Assembly (NCBI GenBank): GCA_020636775.1
Contig: JACJXF010000010.1
Span: forward strand, 1-64,000
DNA: 64,000 bases
Source: Bacteroidales bacterium
GTDB lineage: Bacteria; Bacteroidota; Bacteroidia; Bacteroidales; GCA-2748055
Direction of reading: 5' to 3'
Every line of letters starts with the position of its first letter. Within the stretch, counting starts at the first letter, position 1. Below are positions 53,698 through 61,658 of the stretch, in pieces. A model generated the notes under the pieces. That model had not been told where the DNA came from, ran no database searches, and worked only from the letters and a program-made list of their open reading frames with translations. The translations under genes were made by a program, and so were the position numbers.

Positions 53698-55098
53698 TTA
53701 GAGCATGCTTCTTGGATCGGTTATCCTGCCTGTTACTGCCACCGCTGCAGCAGTAAGGGGGCTTGCAAGCATTGACCGGGCGCCGGGTCCCTGACGTCCT
53801 TCGAAGTTTCGGTTCGAAGTGGTAACAGCCAGTTTACCTTCCGGAATTTTATCATCGTTCATGGCAAGACAGGCAGAACATCCCGGTTGGCGGAGCTTAA
53901 AGCCGGCAGCTTCAAGAATTGAAGTTAAGCCTTCTTCAATTGCTTGTTTTTCAACCTGCTTGGATCCCGGAACTATCCAGGCTGTAATGTTATCGGCTTT
54001 TTTCCTGCCCTTGACAAAATTCGCCACTTCACGCAGGTCTTCAATACGGCCATTTGTGCAACTTCCCACGAAAACATAATCGACCTGTTTGCCGGAAATT
54101 GGTTCGTTGTGTTTAAATCCCATATAAGCAATTGCCTTGTTGAATGTTGCCAGGTTACTCTTTGCAATATCTTTTTCTGATGGTATACTGGAGGTGATTT
54201 TGGCTCCCATTCCGGGATTGGTACCGTAGGTGATCATAGGTTCAATGTCGGCAGCATCGAAAGTCAGTTCTTTATCGAAAACTGCATCATCGTCGGTTTT
54301 AAGCTTTTTCCATTTTTCCACAGCTTTGTCAAAATCACTGCCTTTTGGTGCAAATTCCCTGCCTTTGATATAGCTGAATGTGGTTTCGTCCGGAGCAATC
54401 ATACCTCCCCTTGCACCGCTCTCGATACTCATATTACAAACCGTCATTCTTCCTTCCATTGAAAGTGATCGGATAGCAGAACCTGCGTATTCAATAAAAT
54501 ACCCGGTTCCTCCGCTGGCAGTGATTTTCGATATGATATAGAGAATTACATCTTTAGCACCTACTCCTTTGCCAAGCTTTCCCTCCACATTGATCCTCAT
54601 GCTCTTCGGCTTGGGCTGCATAATACACTGAGAAGCCAGAACCATTTCAACTTCTGAAGTTCCAATTCCAAATGCCACGCTTCCAAAAGCACCATGAGTT
54701 GAGGTATGGCTGTCGCCACATACAATCGTCATCCCGGGTTGGGTAATACCAAGTTCAGGTCCAATAACGTGCACGATGCCCTGATAAGGATGGTTCAGAC
54801 CATAAAGAGTAATGCCATGTCTCTCGCAGTTTTCAGTTAGTTTGGCAACCTGAAAAGCAGAAAGCTGATCCTTAATGGGAAGATGCTGGTTTATCGTAGG
54901 TACATTATGATCAGGTGTAGCCACTGTATTTTGCGGACGGAAAACCTTGATTCCCCGTTTTTCAATTCCTGCAAATGCCTGTGGACTGGTTACCTCGTGC
55001 ACCAGATGTTTGTCGATATATAATATACTCGGACCGCCTGCTATCTCTTCTACTACATGCGAATCCCAGATTTTGTCGAATAATGTTTTACCTGCCAA
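53698..55098 (-). CDS. leuC: 3-isopropylmalate dehydratase large subunit
   Basis: 466 residues with aconitase-family motifs: VATPDHNVPT, VCGDSHTSTHGAFGSVAFG, the first cluster cysteine in VGSCTNGRIEDL and the other two in PGCSACLAMNDD, so a [4Fe-4S] cluster is expected. First gene of leuC-leuD-synthase-leuB, behind a well-formed promoter. No leader peptide is seen in the ~37-nt leader, so attenuation is not indicated. Confidence 0.96.
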   Translation of the reverse strand: MAGKTLFDKIWDSHVVEEIAGGPSILYIDKHLVHEVTSPQAFAGIEKRGIKVFRPQNTVATPDHNVPTINQHLPIKDQLSAFQVAKLTENCERHGITLYGLNHPYQGIVHVIGPELGITQPGMTIVCGDSHTSTHGAFGSVAFGIGTSEVEMVLASQCIMQPKPKSMRINVEGKLGKGVGAKDVILYIISKITASGGTGYFIEYAGSAIRSLSMEGRMTVCNMSIESGARGGMIAPDETTFSYIKGREFAPKGSDFDKAVEKWKKLKTDDDAVFDKELTFDAADIEPMITYGTNPGMGAKITSSIPSEKDIAKSNLATFNKAIAYMGFKHNEPISGKQVDYVFVGSCTNGRIEDLREVANFVKGRKKADNITAWIVPGSKQVEKQAIEEGLTSILEAAGFKLRQPGCSACLAMNDDKIPEGKLAVTTSNRNFEGRQGPGARSMLASPLTAAAVAVTGRITDPRSML

Positions 55099-55141
55099 TG
55101 GTTTAGCTGTTTAATGTTAAAAATTATTTATTATCGGTCTG

Positions 55142-55174
55142 CAAAGGTACAAAACTTTATAATTATTTGGACAA
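55142..55174 (-). promoter_or_regulatory. Promoter of the leu operon
   Basis: On the minus strand TTG (55174-55172), a 22-bp spacer, then TACCTTTG followed by CAGAC (55149-55142), the classical Bacteroidota -7 box context. Predicted transcription start near 55135, about 37 bp before the leuC ATG. Strongest promoter in the window. Confidence 0.75.
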
Positions 55175-55314
55175 TTGCAGTATTAATGCTGTAACAGTTT
55201 ACTGTTTTTATTGGTATTTTATTTCAATACTCCCGTAAAATCAGGGACTTAACTTTCAAATTTGTGGTATTTGCACGATTGTAGTTTGGTTTTGTAAGGA
55301 AGGCAGGGAGCGTA

Positions 55315-55396
55315 ATGGACGTAACGGACGTAACGATCGTAACGACCATAACGATCGTAACGACTATAAAGACCGTAAGGTCCATAACGTCAATCA
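55315..55396. repeat. 9-bp tandem array (GTAACGGAC type)
   Basis: About nine units of the form GTAACGGAC, GTAACGATC, GTAACGACC, ATAACGATC, GTAACGACT, ATAAAGACC, GTAAGGTCC. It ends 3 bp before the stop of the cytochrome-sugar dehydrogenase gene. The 55099-55398 gap otherwise holds the leu promoter and AT-rich sequence. In one plus frame the array is open (repeated V-T-I/D triplets), but no start site or homology supports translation. Confidence 0.75.
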
Positions 55397-55398
55397 CC

Positions 55399-56826
55399 CT
55401 ACATCCCCACCAGCCGAATAATCATCCCCGGATTTTCAACTCCCACATAAATATAGCCATCGGGTCCCATGACCACATTTCTCATTCTTCCGATATCATA
55501 TAAAAGTGTTTCCTTATGAACTACCCTTTGACCGTCAAGTACTACTCGTTCCAGGTTTCTGAAACGCAGGGAGCCTATTAGGATATTTCCTTTCCAGGCG
55601 GGGTAGTTATCTCCCGTTACAAAGCACATTCCACAAGGTGCAATGGACGGTATCCAATAGGTTTTAGGTTGTTCCATTCCTGCCCTGGCTGTGTCCGGGG
55701 TGAGAATAGTGCCATCGTAGTTGATTCCAAAAGAAATTTCCGGCCATCCATAATTTTTACCGGGTTCAATTAGATTAAGTTCGTCACCTCCCTTTGGTGC
55801 ATGCTCCGATTCCCAGAGTTCTCCGGTAAACGGACTGAAAACAAGACCCTGAGGATTTCTGTGACCGTAGCTCCAGATGCTTTTACTTGCACCGGCAGTA
55901 TTATAAAAAGGGTTGTCGGCAGGAATGGATCCGTCATCATTAATCCTGTGAATTTTCCCACAGTCATTTGCTATATCCTGAGCATTTTCAGATCTCCCGC
56001 GTTCACCCACACCAAAAAATACATGTCCGTTTCCATCAAAAGTAATCTTACATCCAAAATGATGGTTGGTTTTTGAATCGGGAATAGCCTTAAATAACAA
56101 TTCCTTATCGATGAGTTTGTCATCCTTAATTCTGGCCCTCATTATTGCTGTACCCCAACCGTCATCGGGATTTTTTGAGGGGGAGGTAAAAGCGAAATAG
56201 ATCCAATGGTTGATGTTATAATCAGGATGCAATTCTATATCCATCAATCCACCCTGGCCTGCAGCATGGATTTCAGGCAAACCCTTTATCTCCGCCATTT
56301 TTTTACCATCCCGGTACCGCAATAGTTTACCTTCCCTTTCAGTTACCAGCATATCGCCGTCGGGAAGAAAAGCGATTCCCCAGGGAACATTTAAACCGGT
56401 AATTATTGTGTCGGGTCTGATATTCATCACCTCTGTTACATAATAATCCTTATCACCCAGACTATTCACTCTTTCTGTTAGTCCCAGATCAAGACTGGTG
56501 TGGATGAAATTGGCGATGTCATTAATTTCTTTATCTGAAAAAGTATTGCGATAAGAAGGCATTCCAAAATCGGGATATCCTGTTTTTATGCTTGTTGCAA
56601 TGTCGCCGGGGCTGTCGCCGTATTTAAATTTTCTGTTGGCAAACCAGCTAAGATTATCATAGTGGCAGCTGGCACAATATTCGGCATAATTTTGCTTAGC
56701 TTTGATCATTGAGCTATCCTGCAAATCTGTTTCAGTCGTTTCGGGAGAATTCCCCTGAAACGAAAAATAGGCAGGCAGGAACAGAATGGCTGCAAGGGAT
56801 AGAATCAGGAGGATAATTTTTTTCAT
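55399..56826 (-). CDS. Cytochrome c-fused PQQ-type sugar dehydrogenase
   Basis: 475 residues with a signal peptide (about 1-23). N-terminal c-type cytochrome with the heme motif CASCH (about 51-55) and a likely methionine ligand in GMPSYRNTF, then a six-bladed GDH/sorbosone-type propeller (VPWGIAFLPDGDMLVTEREG, HFGCKITFDGNGHVFFGVGERG, SYGHRNPQGLVF, EHAPKGGDELNL). The histidine in the first propeller half and the HRNPQG arginine fit PQQ binding. Fusion allows direct transfer of electrons from sugar oxidation to heme. PQQ synthesis genes are not in the window. Confidence 0.87.
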   Translation of the reverse strand: MKKIILLILSLAAILFLPAYFSFQGNSPETTETDLQDSSMIKAKQNYAEYCASCHYDNLSWFANRKFKYGDSPGDIATSIKTGYPDFGMPSYRNTFSDKEINDIANFIHTSLDLGLTERVNSLGDKDYYVTEVMNIRPDTIITGLNVPWGIAFLPDGDMLVTEREGKLLRYRDGKKMAEIKGLPEIHAAGQGGLMDIELHPDYNINHWIYFAFTSPSKNPDDGWGTAIMRARIKDDKLIDKELLFKAIPDSKTNHHFGCKITFDGNGHVFFGVGERGRSENAQDIANDCGKIHRINDDGSIPADNPFYNTAGASKSIWSYGHRNPQGLVFSPFTGELWESEHAPKGGDELNLIEPGKNYGWPEISFGINYDGTILTPDTARAGMEQPKTYWIPSIAPCGMCFVTGDNYPAWKGNILIGSLRFRNLERVVLDGQRVVHKETLLYDIGRMRNVVMGPDGYIYVGVENPGMIIRLVGM

Positions 56827-56984
56827 CTTTAACTTTTATTTAGATTTATCAATTATATAGCAATTCAAATCCGAATTGGTTCAATTCAGAGCTCTAGTTT
56901 CTGTTAATTTTTGGCATAAAAATGAAATATGGCTTAAATAAGTAAAATTGAATAAATGAACTAATCCTTTTCATCTTAGATTCC

Positions 56985-57641
56985 ATGACAGAATTTCGTA
57001 AATTTCATAAGGCTGAAGAGCTTGCCAATGCAATTTCTCATCTGGGAGGAGCAGCTTTGGCAGCTGCCGGACTGGTTTTAATGATAGTATTTTCAGCCAT
57101 ACGGGGAAACGCATGGCATATTGTTACTACCAGTATTTATGGCACCACATTGTTCATACTGTATTTTGCTTCAGGAATGGCACATGCCTTAAATGAAGGC
57201 AAGGCGAAGAATCTGTTTTTTCTTTTTGATAAAATTGCCATTTTTCTTCTTATTGCCGGAACCTACACCCCTTTGTCGCTTGTTTTGCTTCAGGGATGGG
57301 TAGGGTGGATGGTATTTGGCCTTGAATGGGGACTTGCAATACTCGGGATTGTATTGAGTTTTACCTCCCTCGGAAAATCAGATGTTAAAGTAAACTATTT
57401 GTTTGTGGGTCTTTATGCCGGGATGGGTTGGATGCTCTTAATTGCAATTGTTCCAATTGTTAAAGCGCTCCCGGCAGCGGGACTGTTATTACTCATTTCT
57501 GGTGGACTGTCTTATACATTTGGAATATTGTTTTACGCCAAAGCAAGATTTCCTTTTTACCATCTGGTCTGGCACATGATGGTAGTACTGGGAAGTATTC
57601 TACACTTCCTTTTAATTTTTTATTACGTAATTCCCGGATAG
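56985..57641 (+). CDS. Hemolysin III/TrhA family membrane protein
   Basis: 218 residues with seven membrane helices and the conserved motifs of the progestin/adipoQ receptor-like family: ANAISHLGGAALAAAG near the start, SIYGTTLFILYFASGMAHAL and a last HLVWHMMVVLGSILHF. The conserved histidines suggest a bound metal and a hydrolase-like site. Implicated in membrane energetics in relatives. Monocistronic, convergent with the small coiled-coil gene. Confidence 0.9.
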   Translation: MTEFRKFHKAEELANAISHLGGAALAAAGLVLMIVFSAIRGNAWHIVTTSIYGTTLFILYFASGMAHALNEGKAKNLFFLFDKIAIFLLIAGTYTPLSLVLLQGWVGWMVFGLEWGLAILGIVLSFTSLGKSDVKVNYLFVGLYAGMGWMLLIAIVPIVKALPAAGLLLLISGGLSYTFGILFYAKARFPFYHLVWHMMVVLGSILHFLLIFYYVIPG

Positions 57642-57652
57642 CTTAAAGAGAC

Positions 57653-57922
57653 CTACTTTTTAGGTTTTTTCAGGGCTACTATTTCAGCTTCCTTTTCTTT
57701 TACCTGTGTTTCGAGGTTTGCCTTATCAGCAAGCAGCCTTTCGATATCACCTTTTAGCTGTGCTTTCTCATTTTCCAGAACATTTATTTTTCTGGTATAG
57801 ATTGCTTTGTAATAAAAATATGAAGTCAGATATCCGATTATAGCGGCTACCAGCAGAAGCAAAAGTATTTCAAATATTGCACTTGTGGTTCCCTGTTGTA
57901 ATATGGTAAGTATTGTATTCAT
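57653..57922 (-). CDS. Small membrane-anchored coiled-coil protein
   Basis: 89 residues. One membrane helix (about 15-37, ILLLLLVAAIIGYLTSYFY) is followed by a heptad-like coiled coil (INVLENEKAQLKGDIERLLA and onward) and a lysine-rich end. No family recognised. It begins 6 bp after the OmpA-like gene stop, so the two are probably translated as a pair. Confidence 0.68.
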   Translation of the reverse strand: MNTILTILQQGTTSAIFEILLLLLVAAIIGYLTSYFYYKAIYTRKINVLENEKAQLKGDIERLLADKANLETQVKEKEAEIVALKKPKK

Positions 57923-57928
57923 TGCTTT

Positions 57929-58435
57929 TTATTTAATTGTTATTTCTGTCCTGCGGTTTTTAGCTCTTCCCGATTCAGAATTATTTTCTGCGACCGGCTC
58001 CGATTCACCTTTTGATAAGACCTGCATTTTCTCTGTCGGCAATCCTTTTTTTGTAAGGTATTCACGGGTGGAATTTGCTCTTTTCAATCCCAGTTTTTGA
58101 TTGTATGAATCTGAGCCTTTACTGTCGGTATGGCCTGTAATCGTCAGGTTTGCATCAGGATGTGCCGAAAGCCAGTCGTAAAGGACTTTCGCTTTCTGGT
58201 CGTCGTCATCCGATGCTTTTACCATGGCTCTGTCGAAATCAAAATAAAGCATCATTGCCTGGGGAGGAGGGATTTGTATTTCCGGTGGCGGGATTGGTGA
58301 AGGGCTGAGGGTATCAGCAGTAATTGTTGTTTCTGCAGGTTTTTCACAAGCCGGCTTAATTTTACAAACATAAAACCAACTTGAGAAGGCAGCCCATACA
58401 AGAAACACAAGAATACCGGTAATCAGAATTCTCAT
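57929..58435 (-). CDS. OmpA-family protein with N-terminal membrane anchor
   Basis: 168 residues: one N-terminal membrane helix or uncleaved signal (about 2-22), a Pro-rich linker (SPSPIPPPEIQIPPPQ, about 46-61), and an OmpA-like peptidoglycan-binding domain with TITGHTDSKGS, LGLKRANSTREYL and GRAKNRRTEITIK, keeping the Asp and Arg that bind diaminopimelate. It probably links the inner membrane to peptidoglycan, since no barrel is present. Operon with the coiled-coil protein. Confidence 0.87.
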   Translation of the reverse strand: MRILITGILVFLVWAAFSSWFYVCKIKPACEKPAETTITADTLSPSPIPPPEIQIPPPQAMMLYFDFDRAMVKASDDDDQKAKVLYDWLSAHPDANLTITGHTDSKGSDSYNQKLGLKRANSTREYLTKKGLPTEKMQVLSKGESEPVAENNSESGRAKNRRTEITIK

Positions 58436-58767
58436 GGTTAGAATTATTAGGTTAATAATCAGGATAATCCATCCAAGTTAAGCTATGCATGGATGGAAAT
58501 CAATTTAAGACGGATGTTTTAAATCACTTAGGAGTTGTGAAATATCAAATTTCAAAAAAATAAGAGAAATGAATTCGATTTCCATTAATATTCCATTATT
58601 ACTAAAGGAAGTCGATAATTTCAGGTAATTTCGTTTTTTATAATTTTTAAAGCCAGAGCAATAACAAATTTGAATGTTGTGCGTTTTTCGGAGTAAACAA
58701 TTTTAAAAGTCCGGTTTTGAATTTTTCCTTCCGGTAAATTAAATGCTGCATTATAGCTTAAAAACTC
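58436..58767. other. Intergenic region, possible operator
   Basis: No gene is seen in this AT-rich divergent region. Its one structured element is a 7-bp inverted repeat, CCATCCA (58469-58475) and TGGATGG (58490-58496), about 35 bp upstream of the OmpA-like gene; a TAACTTGG sequence inside it resembles a -7 box with one mismatch on the minus strand. Confidence 0.35.
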
Positions 58768-59151
58768 ATGATAACTTTACGAATCAGATTCATCTATTTC
58801 TTATTGGTCTCTTCGGCAATGCTTTTCACTTCCTGTAGGCATAACGATGATATCAGCCAGCTTCCTGAAGTATGTTTTACTACAGACGTCCTTCCAATTT
58901 TTCAGAGTGGCTGTGCCATCTCCGGCTGCCATGATGGATCGGGGGCGGGTGGACTTAACCTCTCAAGTTACAATGGAATTATGCAAGGGGTGACGCCGGG
59001 GGATGCAATGAAAAGCAGGGTTTATACTGTGCTGAGTAATGTATGGAATCCGGAAGGTTTTATGCCTCCCGACCGTCCGCTTTCTCTTGAAAACCGTAGT
59101 AAAATCAAGGTGTGGATTGAACAGGGTGCACTTGAAACCACCTGCCCGTAA
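58768..59151 (+). CDS. Cytochrome c-like lipoprotein with CX4CH motif
   Basis: 127 residues with a lipoprotein signal (lipobox FTSC, C23). The mature part has VLPIFQSGCAISGCHDG, where the heme-type motif is stretched to C-A-I-S-G-C-H (four residues between the cysteines), and GFMPPDRPLSLENRSKIKVW, which offers a methionine ligand. This resembles the small cytochrome-like domain of Bacteroidota/planctomycete surface proteins. Heme attachment is plausible but not proven because of the spacing. First gene of the run to 61625. Confidence 0.7.
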   Translation: MITLRIRFIYFLLVSSAMLFTSCRHNDDISQLPEVCFTTDVLPIFQSGCAISGCHDGSGAGGLNLSSYNGIMQGVTPGDAMKSRVYTVLSNVWNPEGFMPPDRPLSLENRSKIKVWIEQGALETTCP

Positions 59152-59196
59152 AGTTTATATCTCCAACATATTCAGCATTTAAATTATCCTGTTAAA

Positions 59197-59562
59197 ATGA
59201 AAAGACTTCTTTTTGCTTCACTGATTATTAGCGCTATTGTGGCTTCCTGCTATTACGATAGTGAGGAAAGCCTTTATCCTGATCTGGGCTCATGTGATAC
59301 CCTGAATGTGAGTTATTCAGGCAGTATTGTGCCGCTGATGGACAACAATTGCCTGTCATGTCATTCAAACAAAACGGCAGCTTCAAAGGGAAATGATCTG
59401 AGGCTTCAGAATTATGCTGATATTGTTGCAAATCAGGATGCTATCATCGCTTCCATTAATCACACTGGAAAAAATCCAATGCCAAAAAATACTGCAAAGC
59501 TAAAGACTTGCCTTATTCAGCAATTTGAAATATGGGCAGCAGATGGCTCCCCCGATAATTAG
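59197..59562 (+). CDS. Cytochrome c-like lipoprotein with CXXCH motif
   Basis: 121 residues with a lipoprotein signal (lipobox VASC, C18). SGSIVPLMDNNCLSCHSNKT contains a standard c-type heme site CLSCH, and NPMPKNTAKLKTCLIQQFEIW gives a methionine ligand and closing helix. It is a paralogue-like partner of the gene 46 bp upstream and probably carries electrons at the outer surface of the inner or outer membrane. Confidence 0.75.
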   Translation: MKRLLFASLIISAIVASCYYDSEESLYPDLGSCDTLNVSYSGSIVPLMDNNCLSCHSNKTAASKGNDLRLQNYADIVANQDAIIASINHTGKNPMPKNTAKLKTCLIQQFEIWAADGSPDN

Positions 59563-59657
59563 ATATGGATTGACTGAAAATTTGTTCAGACTTTCTATAT
59601 GCCTCCATTTCTTTTATGATTTCAAATCCAATAAAACCAAGTTTTCAACTAAAAATT

Positions 59658-60569
59658 ATGAGAAATCTCAAACCTGCTTTAACCGGACTATTGCTTATTC
59701 TATATTTAGGAGTCTATTCTCAGGATGATCTTATGGATATGCTCAATGCAGACACCAGGCCTGTAACAGATTATACAACAGCAACCTTCAAATCTACCAG
59801 GGTATTAAACGGACAGTCGATTGAACGAATGAAGGCACATCAGCTGGATTTCAGAATTTCTCACCGTTTTGGGCTTCTCAGTGGGGGAGCCTATGAATTG
59901 TGGGGTCTGGACCAGTCAACCGTTCATTTTAGTCTTGAATATGGAATAAACGATTGGTTGATGGTTGGATTGGGCAGAGGCACATATGAAAAGACATTTG
60001 ACGGGTTTACAAAAGTAAGTCTGCTGAGGCAATCAACCGGGGCCATTACTATGCCTGTATCAGTTTCTCTTTTTGGTTCGGCAGCACTTAATTCTCTAAA
60101 ATTTACTGAAACCAGCAGGACCAACTATTTTTCCTCCCGCTTCTCTTACACATACCAGGTTCTTGTTGGAAGAAAATTCGGGCCTAAATTTTCCGCACAG
60201 ATAAGCCCTACCGTTGTTCATAGAAATCTTGTGCAAACAGAACTGGATCCAAATGATACTTATTCGGTCGGACTTGGCGGAAGAGTCAAACTCTCAACCC
60301 ATCTTAGTCTCAACGCTGAGTATTTTTATGTAATTAATCCATTTTACAATTATCCCAGCCAGAAGACCTATAATCCTTTATCCATCGGAATCGATCTGGA
60401 GACAGGCGGACATGTCTTTCAGCTGATGTTTACCAATTCACTGGCAATGATTGAAAAGGGATTTATAACTGAAACTTCCGGTCAATGGACAAATGGTGAT
60501 ATTCATTTTGGATTTAATATCTCAAGGGTTTTTAATCTGAAGAAGCCTATAAATGAGGATGCTAAATGA
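59658..60569 (+). CDS. DUF5777 family beta-barrel protein
   Basis: 303 residues from ATG 59658; an ATG at 59616 would add 14 residues before the signal peptide MRNLKPALTGLLLILYLG. DUF5777 features are clear: ATFKSTRVLNGQSIERM, LDFRISHRFGLLSGGAYELWG and WLMVGLGRGTYEKTFDG, followed by alternating barrel-type strands to the end. Predicted outer-membrane barrel of unknown function. It lies 95 bp after the second cytochrome gene and 47 bp before yceI. Confidence 0.82.
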   Translation: MRNLKPALTGLLLILYLGVYSQDDLMDMLNADTRPVTDYTTATFKSTRVLNGQSIERMKAHQLDFRISHRFGLLSGGAYELWGLDQSTVHFSLEYGINDWLMVGLGRGTYEKTFDGFTKVSLLRQSTGAITMPVSVSLFGSAALNSLKFTETSRTNYFSSRFSYTYQVLVGRKFGPKFSAQISPTVVHRNLVQTELDPNDTYSVGLGGRVKLSTHLSLNAEYFYVINPFYNYPSQKTYNPLSIGIDLETGGHVFQLMFTNSLAMIEKGFITETSGQWTNGDIHFGFNISRVFNLKKPINEDAK

Positions 60570-60616
60570 ACTTAAAAAAATTACGGATGTTTTTATGTAA
60601 TAAATAATTTACTCCC

Positions 60617-61165
60617 ATGAAAAATATACTAATCCTTTTATTTCTCGCTCTCGGTCTTAACCTGAATGCACAGAAATTCATTGCTAAAAATGGCTTTGCC
60701 GGTTTTTATTCCCATACCTCTATGGAGGATATCAAGGCTGATAATAACCAGGTAAACAGTATTCTGGACACTTCTAATGGAGAAATTGTTTTTCTGATGT
60801 TGAATAAGTCTTTTCATTTCGACAGAGCATTGATGGAAGAGCATTTTAATGAGAATTATATGGAATCGGAGAAGTTTCCTAAATCTACCTTTAAGGGAAG
60901 AATTAGCAATTTATCGGATGTGAATTTCAACAAACCCGGAGTTTATAAGGTTACAGTTGAAGGAAAAATGAATATGCATGGTGTGGAAAAAGATTTTACA
61001 ACTGAAGGCACTCTTGAGGTACAAGCCGATGGAATCGTGGCAAAAGCAACTTTCCCTATTAAGCCTGAAGATTATGGAATTGCAATACCAGGCATTGTAA
61101 GAGATAAAATTGCCAGTGAAATGACAGTTAATGTCAATGTTAAGTACACACTTATGAACAGGTAA
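60617..61165 (+). CDS. Periplasmic YceI-like protein
   Basis: 182 residues with a signal peptide (about 1-18, ending LNAQ). The YceI lipocalin-like barrel is indicated by AGFYSHTSMEDIKADNNQVN, RISNLSDVNFNKPGVYKVTV and GKMNMHGVEKDFTTEG. The family binds isoprenoid quinones or fatty acyl chains; some members lie with cytochromes b561. Here it follows two cytochrome-like lipoproteins and a barrel. Confidence 0.85.
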   Translation: MKNILILLFLALGLNLNAQKFIAKNGFAGFYSHTSMEDIKADNNQVNSILDTSNGEIVFLMLNKSFHFDRALMEEHFNENYMESEKFPKSTFKGRISNLSDVNFNKPGVYKVTVEGKMNMHGVEKDFTTEGTLEVQADGIVAKATFPIKPEDYGIAIPGIVRDKIASEMTVNVNVKYTLMNR

Positions 61166-61169
61166 AATT

Positions 61170-61625
61170 ATGAACTGCCCTGCATTTGTTAAGACTAAAG
61201 GATTTAGAATCCTTGCCGCCCTGGTTTTGTTGACGATTGTGTCGGCTGTAATTTATGCCTTATATCTTTTTAACCTCAGGCATGATGATCTTTATACAGT
61301 AAAACCAGCTTTTGTATTAACGGCTTCCGGTTTGTATGATGAGTTTGAAGCCAATGAAGCTGCAGCAACTGCAAAATATTCGTCCAGGGTCATTGAAATT
61401 AAGGGTACTATAGCAGAAGTTTCATATAGTCCATCGGATAGCACGGTAAGTATAATCTTAAGGGATTCAGATGCCCCAGCGGGAGTGAATTGCACTTTTA
61501 GTACAGATAACAAACCTAAGCCTTCACTCCTGAAAGTCGGCGAAACAATTACCCTGAGGGGAGAGTTTTCCGGAATGCTTATTGATGTTGCCTTAAACAA
61601 CTGCGTTTTACTTCCCGGGAAGTAA
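61170..61625 (+). CDS. Membrane-anchored OB-fold (tRNA_anti-like) protein
   Basis: 151 residues with one N-terminal membrane helix (about 12-33). The outer domain reads VIEIKGTIAEVSYSPSDSTV, SIILRDSDAPAGVNCTF and VGETITLRGEFSGMLIDVAL, the five-strand OB fold of tRNA_anti-like lipid-binding or unknown periplasmic proteins. Starts 4 bp after yceI, so translation is coupled. A nucleic-acid role is unlikely outside the membrane; no ligand can be named. Confidence 0.78.
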   Translation: MNCPAFVKTKGFRILAALVLLTIVSAVIYALYLFNLRHDDLYTVKPAFVLTASGLYDEFEANEAAATAKYSSRVIEIKGTIAEVSYSPSDSTVSIILRDSDAPAGVNCTFSTDNKPKPSLLKVGETITLRGEFSGMLIDVALNNCVLLPGK

Positions 61626-61658
61626 TCCGACAGGTCTAATACCGCGCAATTTCAGGAT

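Noticed and set aside
55315..55503. Val-Thr-rich 62-codon frame over the 9-mer array
   Set aside because: The frame is open only because the period is nine; it then runs antisense into the sugar dehydrogenase gene, with no start signal.
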